NCBI RefSeq assembly: GCF_018596315.1 | Contig: NZ_JAHEAG010000005.1 | Location: 124,001 to 188,000, forward strand | Direction: 5' to 3' | Origin: Bradyrhizobium sp. SRL28 | GTDB taxonomy: Bacteria > Pseudomonadota > Alphaproteobacteria > Rhizobiales > Xanthobacteraceae | DNA: 64,000 bases | Shown: positions 53,175 through 63,200 of the stretch, piece after piece | How the letters are laid out: each line of letters begins with the position of its first letter | Position numbering within the stretch: the stretch's first letter is position 1 | Made by a program: the position numbers and the translations under genes | The notes under the pieces: model-generated | Told to the model about the DNA's origin: nothing | Databases searched by the model: none | Seen by the model: only the letters and a program-made list of their open reading frames with translations

Positions 53175-54134
53175 ATGCATGTATTCCGGTGTTTCGTATT
53201 TGCTTTCATTGCCGTTGCGGCAATCTGGTCCCCGATAGCAGCGCGCTCGGAAGCATGGCCGCAGCGGGCGGTCAAGATCACCGTGCCGCTCTCGGCAGGC
53301 AGCGGCGTCGATCTGGCCGCGCGGCTGTTCGCCGAACGGCTGTCGCAGCGATGGCGACAAGGGGTGGTCGTTGAGAACCGCCCGGGAGTGGATGGCCTCG
53401 CCGGTGTGGCGAGCTTCGTCAGCGCGCGCGACGACCACGAGCTTCTGTTTTCCTTTGCCGGTCCGATCTCGATCAATCCACTGATCTACGACAAGCTGCC
53501 ATACGATCCCGATCGCGATCTGGTTCCGATCGCCTCGGCCATCGAAAATTTCTTCTGCATCGCAGTTTCCAGCTCGATGGGCGTCGACTCCATAGGCTCG
53601 TTTCTCGAGGCGGTACGAAACAACCCGGGCAAGTTCAACTGGGCCGCGACGGCAGGATTGCCCCAGTATATCTTTGAGGCGCTGCAAAAGTCCGCCGGTC
53701 TGCAGCTTGTACAGGTGCCGTATCGGGATTTTGCACCTGCGCTCCAGGATTTCGCCGAGGGGCGGATCCAGGTCGTGGTTACCGGGCCGGCACCGTTGCT
53801 CCCACACGTCAAAGCGGGCAGGGCAAAACTTCTCATGGTTTCGAACCGGCAGCGCTCCCCGTTGGCTCCGGAGGTGCCGACCGCCGGAGAGGCCGGCTAT
53901 CCCGAGTTGACCTTCGAAGGTGTAGTCGGATTTTACGGACGGCGGGATATGCCGGCATCCCTTCGCGATCAGATTTCAGAGGATGTCAGGGCGGCAGGCG
54001 CAGATCCCGCCGTCATCTCACGGCTGCGCGACATCGGGATCGCCATCCGGACCGGCACGCCTGCGGAACTTTCGTCAGCCGTTGCCGAACAAGCCAAAAA
54101 GGTCCGCGAGATCGTCGCGGGGATGAAGCGGTAA
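53175..54134 (+). CDS. tripartite tricarboxylate transporter substrate-binding protein (TctC/Bug family)
   Basis: The 319-residue product has a signal peptide (CFVFAFIAVAAIWSPIAARS) and a Bug fold beginning WPQRAVKITVPLSAGSGVDL, with VENRPGVDGLAG and NPGKFNWAATAGLPQYI loops for ligand carboxylate binding. There are no TctA/TctB genes nearby. It lies 15 bases after the MarR gene and 16 bases before a methyltransferase gene, so it is part of that operon. The ligand is unknown. Confidence 0.88.
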   Translation: MHVFRCFVFAFIAVAAIWSPIAARSEAWPQRAVKITVPLSAGSGVDLAARLFAERLSQRWRQGVVVENRPGVDGLAGVASFVSARDDHELLFSFAGPISINPLIYDKLPYDPDRDLVPIASAIENFFCIAVSSSMGVDSIGSFLEAVRNNPGKFNWAATAGLPQYIFEALQKSAGLQLVQVPYRDFAPALQDFAEGRIQVVVTGPAPLLPHVKAGRAKLLMVSNRQRSPLAPEVPTAGEAGYPELTFEGVVGFYGRRDMPASLRDQISEDVRAAGADPAVISRLRDIGIAIRTGTPAELSSAVAEQAKKVREIVAGMKR

Positions 54135-54150
54135 CGAAAGGGCGTGCACC

Positions 54151-55164
54151 ATGGAAGCGACCAGCGCTGCCCCGGATCGTCTGGTGAGATTGGGCGTGGC
54201 CTTCAGGGAGTCCAAGACGCTGCTGAGCGCCGTCGAACTTGGCGTCTTTACGTTGCTGGCCCGGCAACCGCTTGAGCTGGCTCCTCTCGCCGAAAAATCG
54301 GGCGTCCACGCGCGCGGGGCGAGGGACTTCTTCGATGCCCTGGTCGCACTTGGTTTGCTCGAACGGGATGAATCCGGCCGCTACAGTAACGCGCCCGACG
54401 CGAACCAGTATCTCGACCGCAACAAGTCTTCCTATATCGGTGGCGAGCTCGAATTGGCGAACGCGCGGCAATTTGGCCCCTGGAGCATGTTCACGGACGC
54501 GTTGCGCACCGGCGAGCCACAAAGCGGCGCGCGCGGCACCGAGAATTACCGGGCCTATTACGCTGATCCCGCCATTCTGGAAAACGTTGCCCGCGGCATG
54601 ACCGGTGGATCACTGCGCGCCGCGCAGGCTATCGCGGCGCACTTCCCGTGGCAGGAGTTTCGTACGCTGATCGACATCGGCACCGCGCAGGGATGCTTGC
54701 CGGTCCAGGTTGCGTCGGCTCATCCACACCTCACCGGCGGCGGTTTCGATCTTCCCGCGCTGAAGCCGCTGTTCGAAGCTTACGCCGAGCAACATGGCGT
54801 GGCGGGCCGCTTGCGCTTCCATGCCGGAGATTTCTTCAACGATCCATTGCCCACAGCCGACGTTCTGGTGATGGGCCGCGTGCTCCATAATTGGGATCTC
54901 GCCACCAAGATGCTGCTGCTCAAGAAAGCATTCGACGCGCTTCTAGGCGGCGGCGTCCTAATCGTCTACGAACGCTTTATCGACGACGGCCGGCGATTCA
55001 GTACGGCGGGCCTGCTGGCCAGCCTGAACATGCTGGTCCTCACGGCCGGCGGCTTTGATTGCAGTGCCGCAGACTGCAAGGGCTGGATGGCCGAAACCGG
55101 ATTTCGGGATCTTCAGATGTCGCCGCTCGCCGGTGACATTGGAATGATTACCGGACGGAAGTGA
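54151..55164 (+). CDS. SAM-dependent O-methyltransferase (acetylserotonin/hydroxyindole type)
   Basis: The 337-residue protein has an N-terminal dimerisation winged helix (residues 1-85: SKTLLSAVELGVFTLLA, ARDFFDALVALGLLER) and a class I AdoMet domain: LIDIGTAQGCLPVQVAS (motif I), GGFDLPALKPLFEAY, FHAGDFFND and VLHNWDLATKMLLLKKA, the plant-like O-methyltransferase signature. It probably methylates a hydroxy-aromatic substrate. As the last gene of the MarR operon, its substrate may match the ligand of the neighbouring binding protein (inference). Confidence 0.87.
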   Translation: MEATSAAPDRLVRLGVAFRESKTLLSAVELGVFTLLARQPLELAPLAEKSGVHARGARDFFDALVALGLLERDESGRYSNAPDANQYLDRNKSSYIGGELELANARQFGPWSMFTDALRTGEPQSGARGTENYRAYYADPAILENVARGMTGGSLRAAQAIAAHFPWQEFRTLIDIGTAQGCLPVQVASAHPHLTGGGFDLPALKPLFEAYAEQHGVAGRLRFHAGDFFNDPLPTADVLVMGRVLHNWDLATKMLLLKKAFDALLGGGVLIVYERFIDDGRRFSTAGLLASLNMLVLTAGGFDCSAADCKGWMAETGFRDLQMSPLAGDIGMITGRK

Positions 55165-55194
55165 GCGGGCGCAGTCCGGTTCGTTGCAGTTTGC

Positions 55195-57969
55195 CTAACT
55201 GGCAAGCGCGAGCCGGAGCATCCTGGCAAGTTCGGACTTGCGATAGGGCTTTGCCAGCAGCAGCACGCCGGAATCCAGGCGGCCATGATGGACGATCGCG
55301 TTCTCGGTATACCCTGACGTGAACAGGGTCTTGAGGCCCGGCCGCCGCTTCAGCGCTTCGTCGACGAGCTGGCGGCCGTTCATGGTGCCAGGCATGATCA
55401 CGTCGGTGAAAAGCAGGTCGATGGCGGGGACATCGTCGATGAACCGCAAGGCGTCGGAAGCGTTGGCCGCCTCCAGCGTGGTGTAGCCCAGGCTCCCGAT
55501 CTGGGTCATCACATAGCGCCGCACCAACGTATCGTCCTCGACGATGAGGACCGTTTCGTTGCCGCCCTCGATGTCAGCCGAGACCAGCGCTTCCGCCGCG
55601 GTCTGCTGCAATCCGGTCGCCCGCGGCAGGTAGATCTTGACGGAGGTGCCGTGGCCTTCCTCGCTGTAGATCTTGATATGACCGCCCGACTGCTTGACGA
55701 AACCGAACACCATGCTCAGGCCAAGGCCGGTGCCTTTGCCGACCTCCTTGGTCGTAAAGAAGGGTTCGAAAACCCGTTCAAGCAGTGCGGGTGGAATTCC
55801 GGAGCCGGTGTCGCCGACCGCGATCATCACGTAGTTGCCGGGCGCGACCTCGCTCTGCAAGCTCGCGTAATTTTCGTCAAGAAAGACGTTGCTGGTCTCG
55901 ATCGCGAGTTTGCCGCCATTGGGCATGGCATCGCGCGCATTTATTGCCAGATTGAGAACGGCGGTCGCGAGCTGATTGGGATCGGCCAGCGCGGTCCACG
56001 CATCCTCGGCCAATAGCGGCGTGATTTCGATGTGTTCGCCGAGGGTAGGGTGCAGCAGCTTCGCCGCCTCCAGCACCAGCGCATTGACGTCGAGTTCAAC
56101 AGGCTGCAGCGGTTGCTTGCGGGCAAAGGCCAGCAGATGCTTGGTCAGGTTGGCCCCGCGTTCGGCGGCTTCGTCGATCAGCTTGGCGACGGCGGCGAGT
56201 TGGGGCTGATCAGCGACGGCTTCCTCCAGAATGCCGATGGTGCCGGTGATCACGGTCAGGATGTTGTTGAAGTCATGCGCGACGCCGCCCGTGAGCTGGC
56301 CGACCGCATCCATCTTCTGCGCATGGCGCAACTGGGCTTCCGCGGCCTGCTTTTCGGTCAGGTCGCGGCCGATGAAGAAGTGGCGGCGGACCGGCTCCGA
56401 CCACGTCCCGGTCCAGTTCAGCGCGACTGCGTTGCCTTCCTTGTTGACATAGCGCGTCTCGAAATTGCGCTTGCTTTGTCCTCGTCGCGCCGCCCGCATC
56501 TCCCTGCGGGTGTGTTCGAGATCGTCGGGGTGGATGAATTCGATCGCGCTATGTCCGATCATGTCGGAGGGCTGATAGCCGAGGATCGCAGTGACGCTCG
56601 GGCTGACCTGGATGAAATTCCCCGCGGTGTCGGTCACGAGGATGAGGTCGTTCGAGGAATCGAATATGCGCTGCCGCTCCTCGATTTCTTGGCTGAGCGC
56701 CTGCTGCGTCCGCTTGCTTTCGGTGATGTCGCGCGCGGCTTTGGAAATGCCGACGATCTCGCCGGAGACCGAGCGGATCGGGGAGATGCTCAGCGAAACA
56801 TCGACGGTGCTGCCATCCTTGCGTACGCGGGAAGTCTCGTAATGTGCAATCGTCTCGCGTCGGCTGATCCGTTCGACGATACTGCGTACCTCCCCGCGCC
56901 GGTCCGGCGAGACGATGATGTTGACATTCTTGCCCAACGCTTCGGCCGCTGTGAAGCCGAACAGGCGTTCGGCGGCTCCGTTCCAGCCGGTGATGGTGCC
57001 GTCCAGCAATATGGTGATGATGGCGTCGCTGGACGATTCCACGACGGCGCTGAAGAGGCCATCACGTTCGGTGCGAAGGTCCCTTTCCGAGGCGGCTTGC
57101 AGACGCAACGATCCGAGCAGGCGGGCCAGCTTGGCCTGCAGGCCCACGTTGTGGACGAGCAGGACGGCGAGCACGAAGCTCGCGGCACAAAGGCCGTAGA
57201 TGCGGCCGAGATAGAAGCCGACGTCAAACCGCGCCACGTTCAGGATCGCCGACAAGGCGATGTCGAACAACCAGGCGCTCATCACGACCATCAGCCAGAT
57301 GTCGAGGACGAAATGCGGCCGGCAAAGCCACAGCACCACCAGCGCAGCGAGGCTGAGGCACCATACGGTAGAGACCACGGCGAGCATGACGGGCGTGTAA
57401 TGGCCGTCGCTCAGAAGGATCGGTAGACGGTCGTGTTGGGCGGTTACGAGCCAGGTGAACGCGGCCATCGCGACACTGACCGCAACGATGCTCGCAACGA
57501 CTGCCACGCCGGTCGAGCCCCGGATCTTCCGGTCGTCGTCGCTTGCTTTCAGCAACGCATAGCCGAGTACCAGCAGCGGAAAGCCGCCGTGCCAGACCAT
57601 GTAGAGCCAAACGGTGGTCTGCGATCCTGCGCCGAGCAGCCCGCCTGGCGCGAACAGGCCAGGAAAAGTGAGGGCATGGACGACGGCCGCCATGGCCGTG
57701 AACAAATAACCGCTCGTCAGCAGCAGCAGCGCCCGCGAGCGCAAGATTGCGAACTGTGAAAACAACAGGACGGCGGTTATCAGATCGTTGATGGCCAGCG
57801 CGGATTGATAGCTCGCAACGAATGCCGGGACCGGAGTGAGCGGTACGCCGGCAAATGGCACGGCGCAGGCGAACAGCACCGCCGAGACGCTGACCACGGC
57901 GAGCGCGGATTTGCGATCGCCGCGGGTCGCCGGCATTGTCGAAAGAAAGATGTTGCGCTCGTCACCCAT
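55195..57969 (-). CDS. MASE4-PAS-PAS hybrid histidine kinase
   Basis: The 924-residue protein has an N-terminal MASE4 membrane sensor of about eight helices (residues 1-270, with TAVLLFSQF and VWHGGFPLLVLGYALL), two PAS domains (about 300-420 and 430-545), a HisKA with phospho-acceptor in GGVAHDFNNILT, the ATPase (GTGLGLSMVFGFVKQSGG) and a C-terminal receiver (VLIVEDDTLVRRYV, phospho-aspartate in LLFTDVIMPG). The signal is unknown; MASE4 and PAS suggest membrane or redox/ligand sensing. CCGGAGA precedes the ATG at 57969. It is convergent with the methyltransferase gene. Confidence 0.93.
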   Translation of the reverse strand: MGDERNIFLSTMPATRGDRKSALAVVSVSAVLFACAVPFAGVPLTPVPAFVASYQSALAINDLITAVLLFSQFAILRSRALLLLTSGYLFTAMAAVVHALTFPGLFAPGGLLGAGSQTTVWLYMVWHGGFPLLVLGYALLKASDDDRKIRGSTGVAVVASIVAVSVAMAAFTWLVTAQHDRLPILLSDGHYTPVMLAVVSTVWCLSLAALVVLWLCRPHFVLDIWLMVVMSAWLFDIALSAILNVARFDVGFYLGRIYGLCAASFVLAVLLVHNVGLQAKLARLLGSLRLQAASERDLRTERDGLFSAVVESSSDAIITILLDGTITGWNGAAERLFGFTAAEALGKNVNIIVSPDRRGEVRSIVERISRRETIAHYETSRVRKDGSTVDVSLSISPIRSVSGEIVGISKAARDITESKRTQQALSQEIEERQRIFDSSNDLILVTDTAGNFIQVSPSVTAILGYQPSDMIGHSAIEFIHPDDLEHTRREMRAARRGQSKRNFETRYVNKEGNAVALNWTGTWSEPVRRHFFIGRDLTEKQAAEAQLRHAQKMDAVGQLTGGVAHDFNNILTVITGTIGILEEAVADQPQLAAVAKLIDEAAERGANLTKHLLAFARKQPLQPVELDVNALVLEAAKLLHPTLGEHIEITPLLAEDAWTALADPNQLATAVLNLAINARDAMPNGGKLAIETSNVFLDENYASLQSEVAPGNYVMIAVGDTGSGIPPALLERVFEPFFTTKEVGKGTGLGLSMVFGFVKQSGGHIKIYSEEGHGTSVKIYLPRATGLQQTAAEALVSADIEGGNETVLIVEDDTLVRRYVMTQIGSLGYTTLEAANASDALRFIDDVPAIDLLFTDVIMPGTMNGRQLVDEALKRRPGLKTLFTSGYTENAIVHHGRLDSGVLLLAKPYRKSELARMLRLALAS

Positions 57970-58276
57970 TGTCGTCTCCGGCAAGCTGGCAGCGAACGCG
58001 CCATGGCAATAGCTTCAAACGCGCGAAAATAACGCATCCGACGCGGCCAGACATCCAGCCGAACGTTGGACGCCATTGAAATTCCAGCCCCGAGGTTACG
58101 CTAGCGGCAGCTCGACGGGAATCAACTCAAGTTTAGATATTACCTGACGATACTGGAGAGGAACGGAATTAAGCGGGTAACCGCCTCTTTACCACTGCCT
58201 GAATAATGCCCGCGGAACCGCTGAAACGCGCGAATTTCATCATAAGCTGCTCGCACGACCGATCCGGGAGACTTCG
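57970..58276. other. intergenic region without supported gene
   Basis: The 307 bases separate the divergent hybrid kinase and the response regulator gene. GGAAC at 58160-58164 is followed 17 bases later by CGCC rather than CGTT, so it does not meet the EcfG consensus. No hairpin stands out. Confidence 0.5.
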
Positions 58277-58675
58277 ATGCCCCGCGTGCTTGTTGTTGAC
58301 GATCAGGCCGATGTTCGTACGATGATTTCCATCGTGCTGCGCGTCCAGCAGTTCGAAATCGTCGAGGCAGAAAGCGCCGCATCCGCATTGAAGCTGTTCG
58401 AGGAAACAAGCTTCGATCTTGCGATCGTCGATATCTTTTTGCAGGGCACCAACGGCTCCGATCTGATCACAGCGTTGCGTGGGCGCGTGCCTGGTCTGCC
58501 TGTCGTCGCGATTTCCGGAATGACCGCGCTGGACTTTTTGTCCGAAACGCCTGAGCTCTCCGATGTCGTCTGTCTGCAGAAGCCATTTCGCCCGCTGGAT
58601 TTGATGCGCGCGATCGAAGCGGCGCAGGCATCGCTCCGGCAATCGGCCGGTGCCGTCGTAGCGGCGGCGCGATAG
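58277..58675 (+). CDS. single-domain response regulator
   Basis: The 132-residue protein is a receiver domain only: VLVVDDQADVRTM, phospho-acceptor aspartate in LAIVDIFLQGTNG, Ser/Thr switch in VVAISGMTA and lysine in LQKPFRP. With no output domain it must act by protein contact or phosphotransfer, perhaps with one of the adjacent kinases. It is convergent with the HWE-kinase gene. Confidence 0.9.
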   Translation: MPRVLVVDDQADVRTMISIVLRVQQFEIVEAESAASALKLFEETSFDLAIVDIFLQGTNGSDLITALRGRVPGLPVVAISGMTALDFLSETPELSDVVCLQKPFRPLDLMRAIEAAQASLRQSAGAVVAAAR

Positions 58676-58698
58676 GTCGTCTTTCCATTGCTGATCCG

Positions 58699-60207
58699 TC
58701 AAGCGCCCAGTTTCCGCTCGGCGCGTCGCAAGCCGTTGCCGTCGACGGCGATCTCGCGGAGCGGGACCGGATCAGCGGCAAGCGTCCGTTGCGGCAGGGG
58801 GACCGAAAGGCAGCAAACGAGGCCTTCCGGGCGCCAATCGAATTCCGCTTGGCCCCCGAGCTGCGACTCGATGCTGGCGATCACGCTGCGCGTTCCGAAC
58901 CCCCGCGATACCGGCTTCTCGACCGGCGGCCCGCCGGTCTCCACCCATATGATCTTGAGAAGGCCCGCCTGATCTTCCCAGTTCACCGACAGCCGGCCCA
59001 ATAGTGTCGACAGGGCGCCGTACTTTGCCGAATTGGTGACGAGTTCGTGCAGCGCCAGCGCGACGGTCTGGGCCGTCGCCGGCTCGAGCTGGATCTCCGG
59101 TCCGCGCAACGCGATCTGTTCGCCGGTAGAATAGGGCGCCAGCTCCTCGTCGATCAGCTTCCCTATTTCGGCGCCTTGCCAGCTGGACAGCGAAAGCACG
59201 GTGTGCACCCGCGCCAGCGCATTGATCCGTCCTTCGACCGAACGGATGTAGGTCTTCACGTTCTCGCCGCGCGTCAGGCGGACGATGGATTGCGCCAGCG
59301 CCAGCGCGTTCTTGGCGCGGTGATCGACCTCCCGCGCCAGCAGATTTTGCCGCTCCTCGGCCTGCTTGCGCTCGGTGATATCGACGGTGACGCCGCTGAC
59401 GCGGATGACACGGCCGCCCTTGTCGGTGCTTGCCGCCGCCGTTCCCGCGCACCAGCGCATCTCGCCATTCGGCCGGATGATGCGGAATTCCGCTTCGTAT
59501 GATTTCGTGCCTCGGGCGAAGCTCGCCCACGCCTCATGCAATTCATGCACGTCGTCGGGGTGAAACAGCGCCTGGATATTGGCCGGCGTCAGTTCGAAGT
59601 TGCCGGGATCGATGCCGAGGATCTGATACTGGCCGTCGTCCCACATCCAGTCGCCATTGACCCAATCCCAGTCCCAGGATCCCATCTTGCCGGCCGCGAT
59701 CGCAAGGCTGCGGCGCTGTTCGCTTTCGAGCAGTCTTGCGTGCGATTCCTCCAGTTCGGCGGTGCGGGCGCGAACGCGATCTTCGAGCTCGACGTTGAGG
59801 CGCTCGAGTTGGCGCGTCTTGCGATAGAGTTCCGCAAACACCTTGATCTTGGCGCGCAACACCTCCGGCACGACGGGCACCGGAACATAGTCGACTGCAC
59901 CCATTTCGTAGCCGCGCAGCCGGTCGATGTCGCTGACCTGTATGGCGGAGATGAATATCATCGCCGTCTTCTGGAATCGGGGATGTTCGCGGATCATCGC
60001 GGCCAGTTCGAAACCGTCCAGTTCCGGCATGCAGACGTCGACCAGGATGATGGCGACATCGTTCTTGAGCAGGAACTCAAGCGCTTCGCGCCCGGACGAA
60101 GCCTTCACTAGGTTCTCGCCGAGTTCCTTCAGGATGACTTCATAGGCGAGCAGCTTCGCCGGCTGATCGTCAACCAGAAGAATGTTTACCTTGTCTTGGT
60201 CCATCAT
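58699..60207 (-). CDS. response regulator-PAS-HWE histidine kinase
   Basis: The 502-residue cytoplasmic protein has an N-terminal receiver (NILLVDDQPAKLLAYE, phospho-aspartate in IILVDVCMPELDGFE, lysine replaced in DYVPVPVVPEVL), a short coiled linker (residues 135-165), a PAS domain (about 175-290) and an HWE/HisKA_2-type kinase with phospho-acceptor in EVDHRAKNALALA, and ATPase elements HELVTNSAKYGAL and GFGTRSV. Receiver-first HWE kinases often respond to phosphotransfer from another kinase; the HAMP-array kinase gene 13 bases upstream is a natural candidate (inference). Confidence 0.92.
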   Translation of the reverse strand: MMDQDKVNILLVDDQPAKLLAYEVILKELGENLVKASSGREALEFLLKNDVAIILVDVCMPELDGFELAAMIREHPRFQKTAMIFISAIQVSDIDRLRGYEMGAVDYVPVPVVPEVLRAKIKVFAELYRKTRQLERLNVELEDRVRARTAELEESHARLLESEQRRSLAIAAGKMGSWDWDWVNGDWMWDDGQYQILGIDPGNFELTPANIQALFHPDDVHELHEAWASFARGTKSYEAEFRIIRPNGEMRWCAGTAAASTDKGGRVIRVSGVTVDITERKQAEERQNLLAREVDHRAKNALALAQSIVRLTRGENVKTYIRSVEGRINALARVHTVLSLSSWQGAEIGKLIDEELAPYSTGEQIALRGPEIQLEPATAQTVALALHELVTNSAKYGALSTLLGRLSVNWEDQAGLLKIIWVETGGPPVEKPVSRGFGTRSVIASIESQLGGQAEFDWRPEGLVCCLSVPLPQRTLAADPVPLREIAVDGNGLRRAERKLGA

Positions 60208-60220
60208 CTACTTACGCCGA

Positions 60221-63200
60221 TCAGCGGTGTAACCACATTCGTATTGCGAGCAGCAACTGCTCGGTATTGACGGGTTTGGCGAGATAGTCCGAAGCGCCGG
60301 CTTCGAGGCATTTCTCGCGGTCACCCTTCATCGCCTTGGCGGTCAGCGCGATAATCGGAAGGCGGCCAAAGGACGGGTTTTGCCTGATAACGCCAATGGT
60401 CTGATATCCGTCCATCTGCGGCATCATGATATCCATCAGCACGATTGCGATATTGGGGGTGGACTCGACCAGCGCGATGGCCTCATGGCCTGTCGTCGCA
60501 GTCAGCACCTTCATTCCGCGCCGTTCTAATACGCTCGACAGCGCAAAGATGTTCCGGGCGTCATCGTCCACCAGAAGCGCGGTTTTGCCAACCAGATCCT
60601 CATCGGAGCTATTGAGCTTTTCGAGCATTCTCTGCTTCTCGACCGGCAATTCCGTGATCACACGGTGCAAAAACAGCGACGTTTCGTCGAGCAGGCGTTC
60701 GGGCGACTCGACGCCTTTCACCACGATGCTCCGCGCCATGGTGTGAAGTTCCGCATCTTCCTCGGCTGAAAGTTCCCGCCCCGTAAACACCACGACCGGC
60801 ACGTTCGATAACGTCTCGTCCTTGCGGAGCCGGTCGAGCACCTCGAAGCCGCTCATGTCAGGCAGCCGCAGATCCAGCACGACGCAGTCGCACGGCTGGT
60901 TCCGCAGCGTCGACAACGCATCGGCGCCGGTGTCGGCGGTGAGGATCTCGATGTCGTCGTGGCCGAGCAATTCGGTGATGCTCATCTGTTCGGCGGCATT
61001 GTCCTCCACGATCAGCAGGCGCTTGCGTCGCGGCTTGGCGTATTCCTTGATCTGCGACAGTGCCGCGCTGACGCCTTCGGTCGTCGTCGGCTTGTTGACG
61101 AAGGAAAACGCACCGCGCGCCAGCGCATGCTGACGGTCTTCGTCGAGCGTGATGATCTGCACCGGAATGTGCCGCGTCAACGGATTGTGCTTGAGCTGGC
61201 TCAGCACGGTCCAGCCCAGCATGTCCGGCAGGAACACGTCGAGCGAAACCGCGGTCGGCTGGAATTGCTTGGCGAGTTCGATCGCTTCGGCGCCACGGTT
61301 GGCGACCAGCACCTTGAAACCCTTGTCGTGCGCCAGATCGATCAGCACCCGCGCATAATGCGGATCGTCCTCGACAATCAGGAGGATGGTGCCTCCCGGC
61401 TCGAGGTTGAGGCGGTCATCCGGCAACTGCTCGATGACCCGCTCCTGCGTCGCTGCGACCTGCAGCGCCGGCGTGAACGGCGACGCGCCAGGAACCCGTG
61501 GCGCAACCGTCGGACCGGAATATTTCAGCGGCAGATAAAGCACGAAGGTGCTGCCCTTGCCGGGCGCGCTGCGCAGATGAATTTCGCCGCCCAGCAGGCC
61601 CGCGAGTTCGCGGCTGATGGCAAGGCCGAGGCCGGTGCCGCCGTATTTCCGGCTGGTGCCGGCGTCGGCCTGCTGGAACGCCTCGAAGATTAGCTTCTGT
61701 TTCTCTGCCGGAATTCCGATACCGGTGTCGGTCACCTCGAAGGCGACGACGGCGGGCGCGTGATTGAGGATCGGGTGCTCGGCGCTCCAGCCGCCGACGG
61801 CGGCCGACACGTTCAGCTTCACGCCGCCCTCGGCGGTGAACTTGAACGCGTTCGACAGCAGGTTTTTCAGGACCTGCTGCAGGCGCTTGGAGTCGGTCAC
61901 CATGCTGCGGGCGAGGTTTTCGTCGACATCGATGTTGAACGACAGATGGCGGTTGTCGGCTTCGTGCCTGAACGGCCGCCCGACGGTCTCCAGGAGGCTC
62001 GAGGTCAGGATCTCCTCAGCATCGACGGTGACAGTGCCGGATTCGATCTTCGACAGGTCGAGAATGTCGCTGATCAGGTTGAGCAGGTCGGTGCCGGCGC
62101 CGTGGATCGTGCGGGCGAATTCGACCTGTTTTGCCGACAAATTGCCTTCCGGATTTTCGGTGAGCTGCTGGCCGAGGATCAGGATGCTGTTGAGCGGCGT
62201 GCGCAGCTCATGCGACATGTTGGCGAGGAATTCGGACTTGTACTTCGAGGTCAGCGAAAGCTCGGTCGCCTTTTCTTCGAGCGCGCGGCGTGCCTGTTCG
62301 ATTTCCTGGTTCTTTCTTTCCACCTCGACGTTGCGCTCCGCAAGCTGCTGGGCCTTCTGTTCGAGCTGTTCGTTGGTCTGCTGCAGTTCCTTCTGCTGCG
62401 TCTGCAGTTCGCCGGCGAGCTGTTGGGACTGCTTCAACAGGCCCTCGGTCTGCATCGTGGCCTCGATCGAGTTGAGAACGATGCCGATAGAGTCGGTGAG
62501 CTGTTCGAGGAAGGTCATTTGCGAGGTCGTGAACGAACTGATCGAAGACAGTTCGATCACCGCCTTGACCTGGTTTTCGAACAACACCGGAAGCACGACG
62601 AGATTCTTCGGAATGACGCGCAGCAGCGCCGAATTGATCGGCGCCGTGTCGGTCGGAATGTCCGACACCAGCCGCTGACGCTTGTCCATCGCGCATTGGC
62701 CGATCAATCCTTCGCCGAACTGCACGACTTGCGGATTCGGATTGGCGCCATCGCCGGCATAGGAAGAGAGCAGGCGCAACTGCGGGCTGTCGGCACTCTC
62801 GGTCTGATAGATCACGCCCATATGCGCGTTGATCAGCGGCGCCAGTTCGGTCAGCAGCAGCCGGCCGACCGTGGTCAGGTCGCGCTGACCCTGCAGCATG
62901 TTGGTGAATTTGGCGAGGTTGGTCTTCAGCCAGTCCTGTTCGGTATTCACCTGCGTGGTGAGGCGGAGGTTGCCGATCATCGTATTGATGTTGTCTTTGA
63001 GTTCGGCGACTTCGCCGCGGGCGTCGACCTGGATCGAGCGGGTCAGGTCGCCCTTGGTCACGGCGGTCGCCACCTCGGCGATCGCGCGCACCTGCGAGGT
63101 CAGGTTGGCGGCGAGCAGGTTGACGTTGCCGGTAAGGTCCTTCCAGGTGCCGGCGGCGCCGGGCACGTTGGCCTGGCCGCCGAGGCGTCCTTCGACGCCG

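Noticed and set aside
58160..58185. EcfG-like element upstream of the single-domain response regulator
   Set aside because: GGAAC is followed at the right spacing by CGCC rather than CGTT, so it misses the consensus -10.
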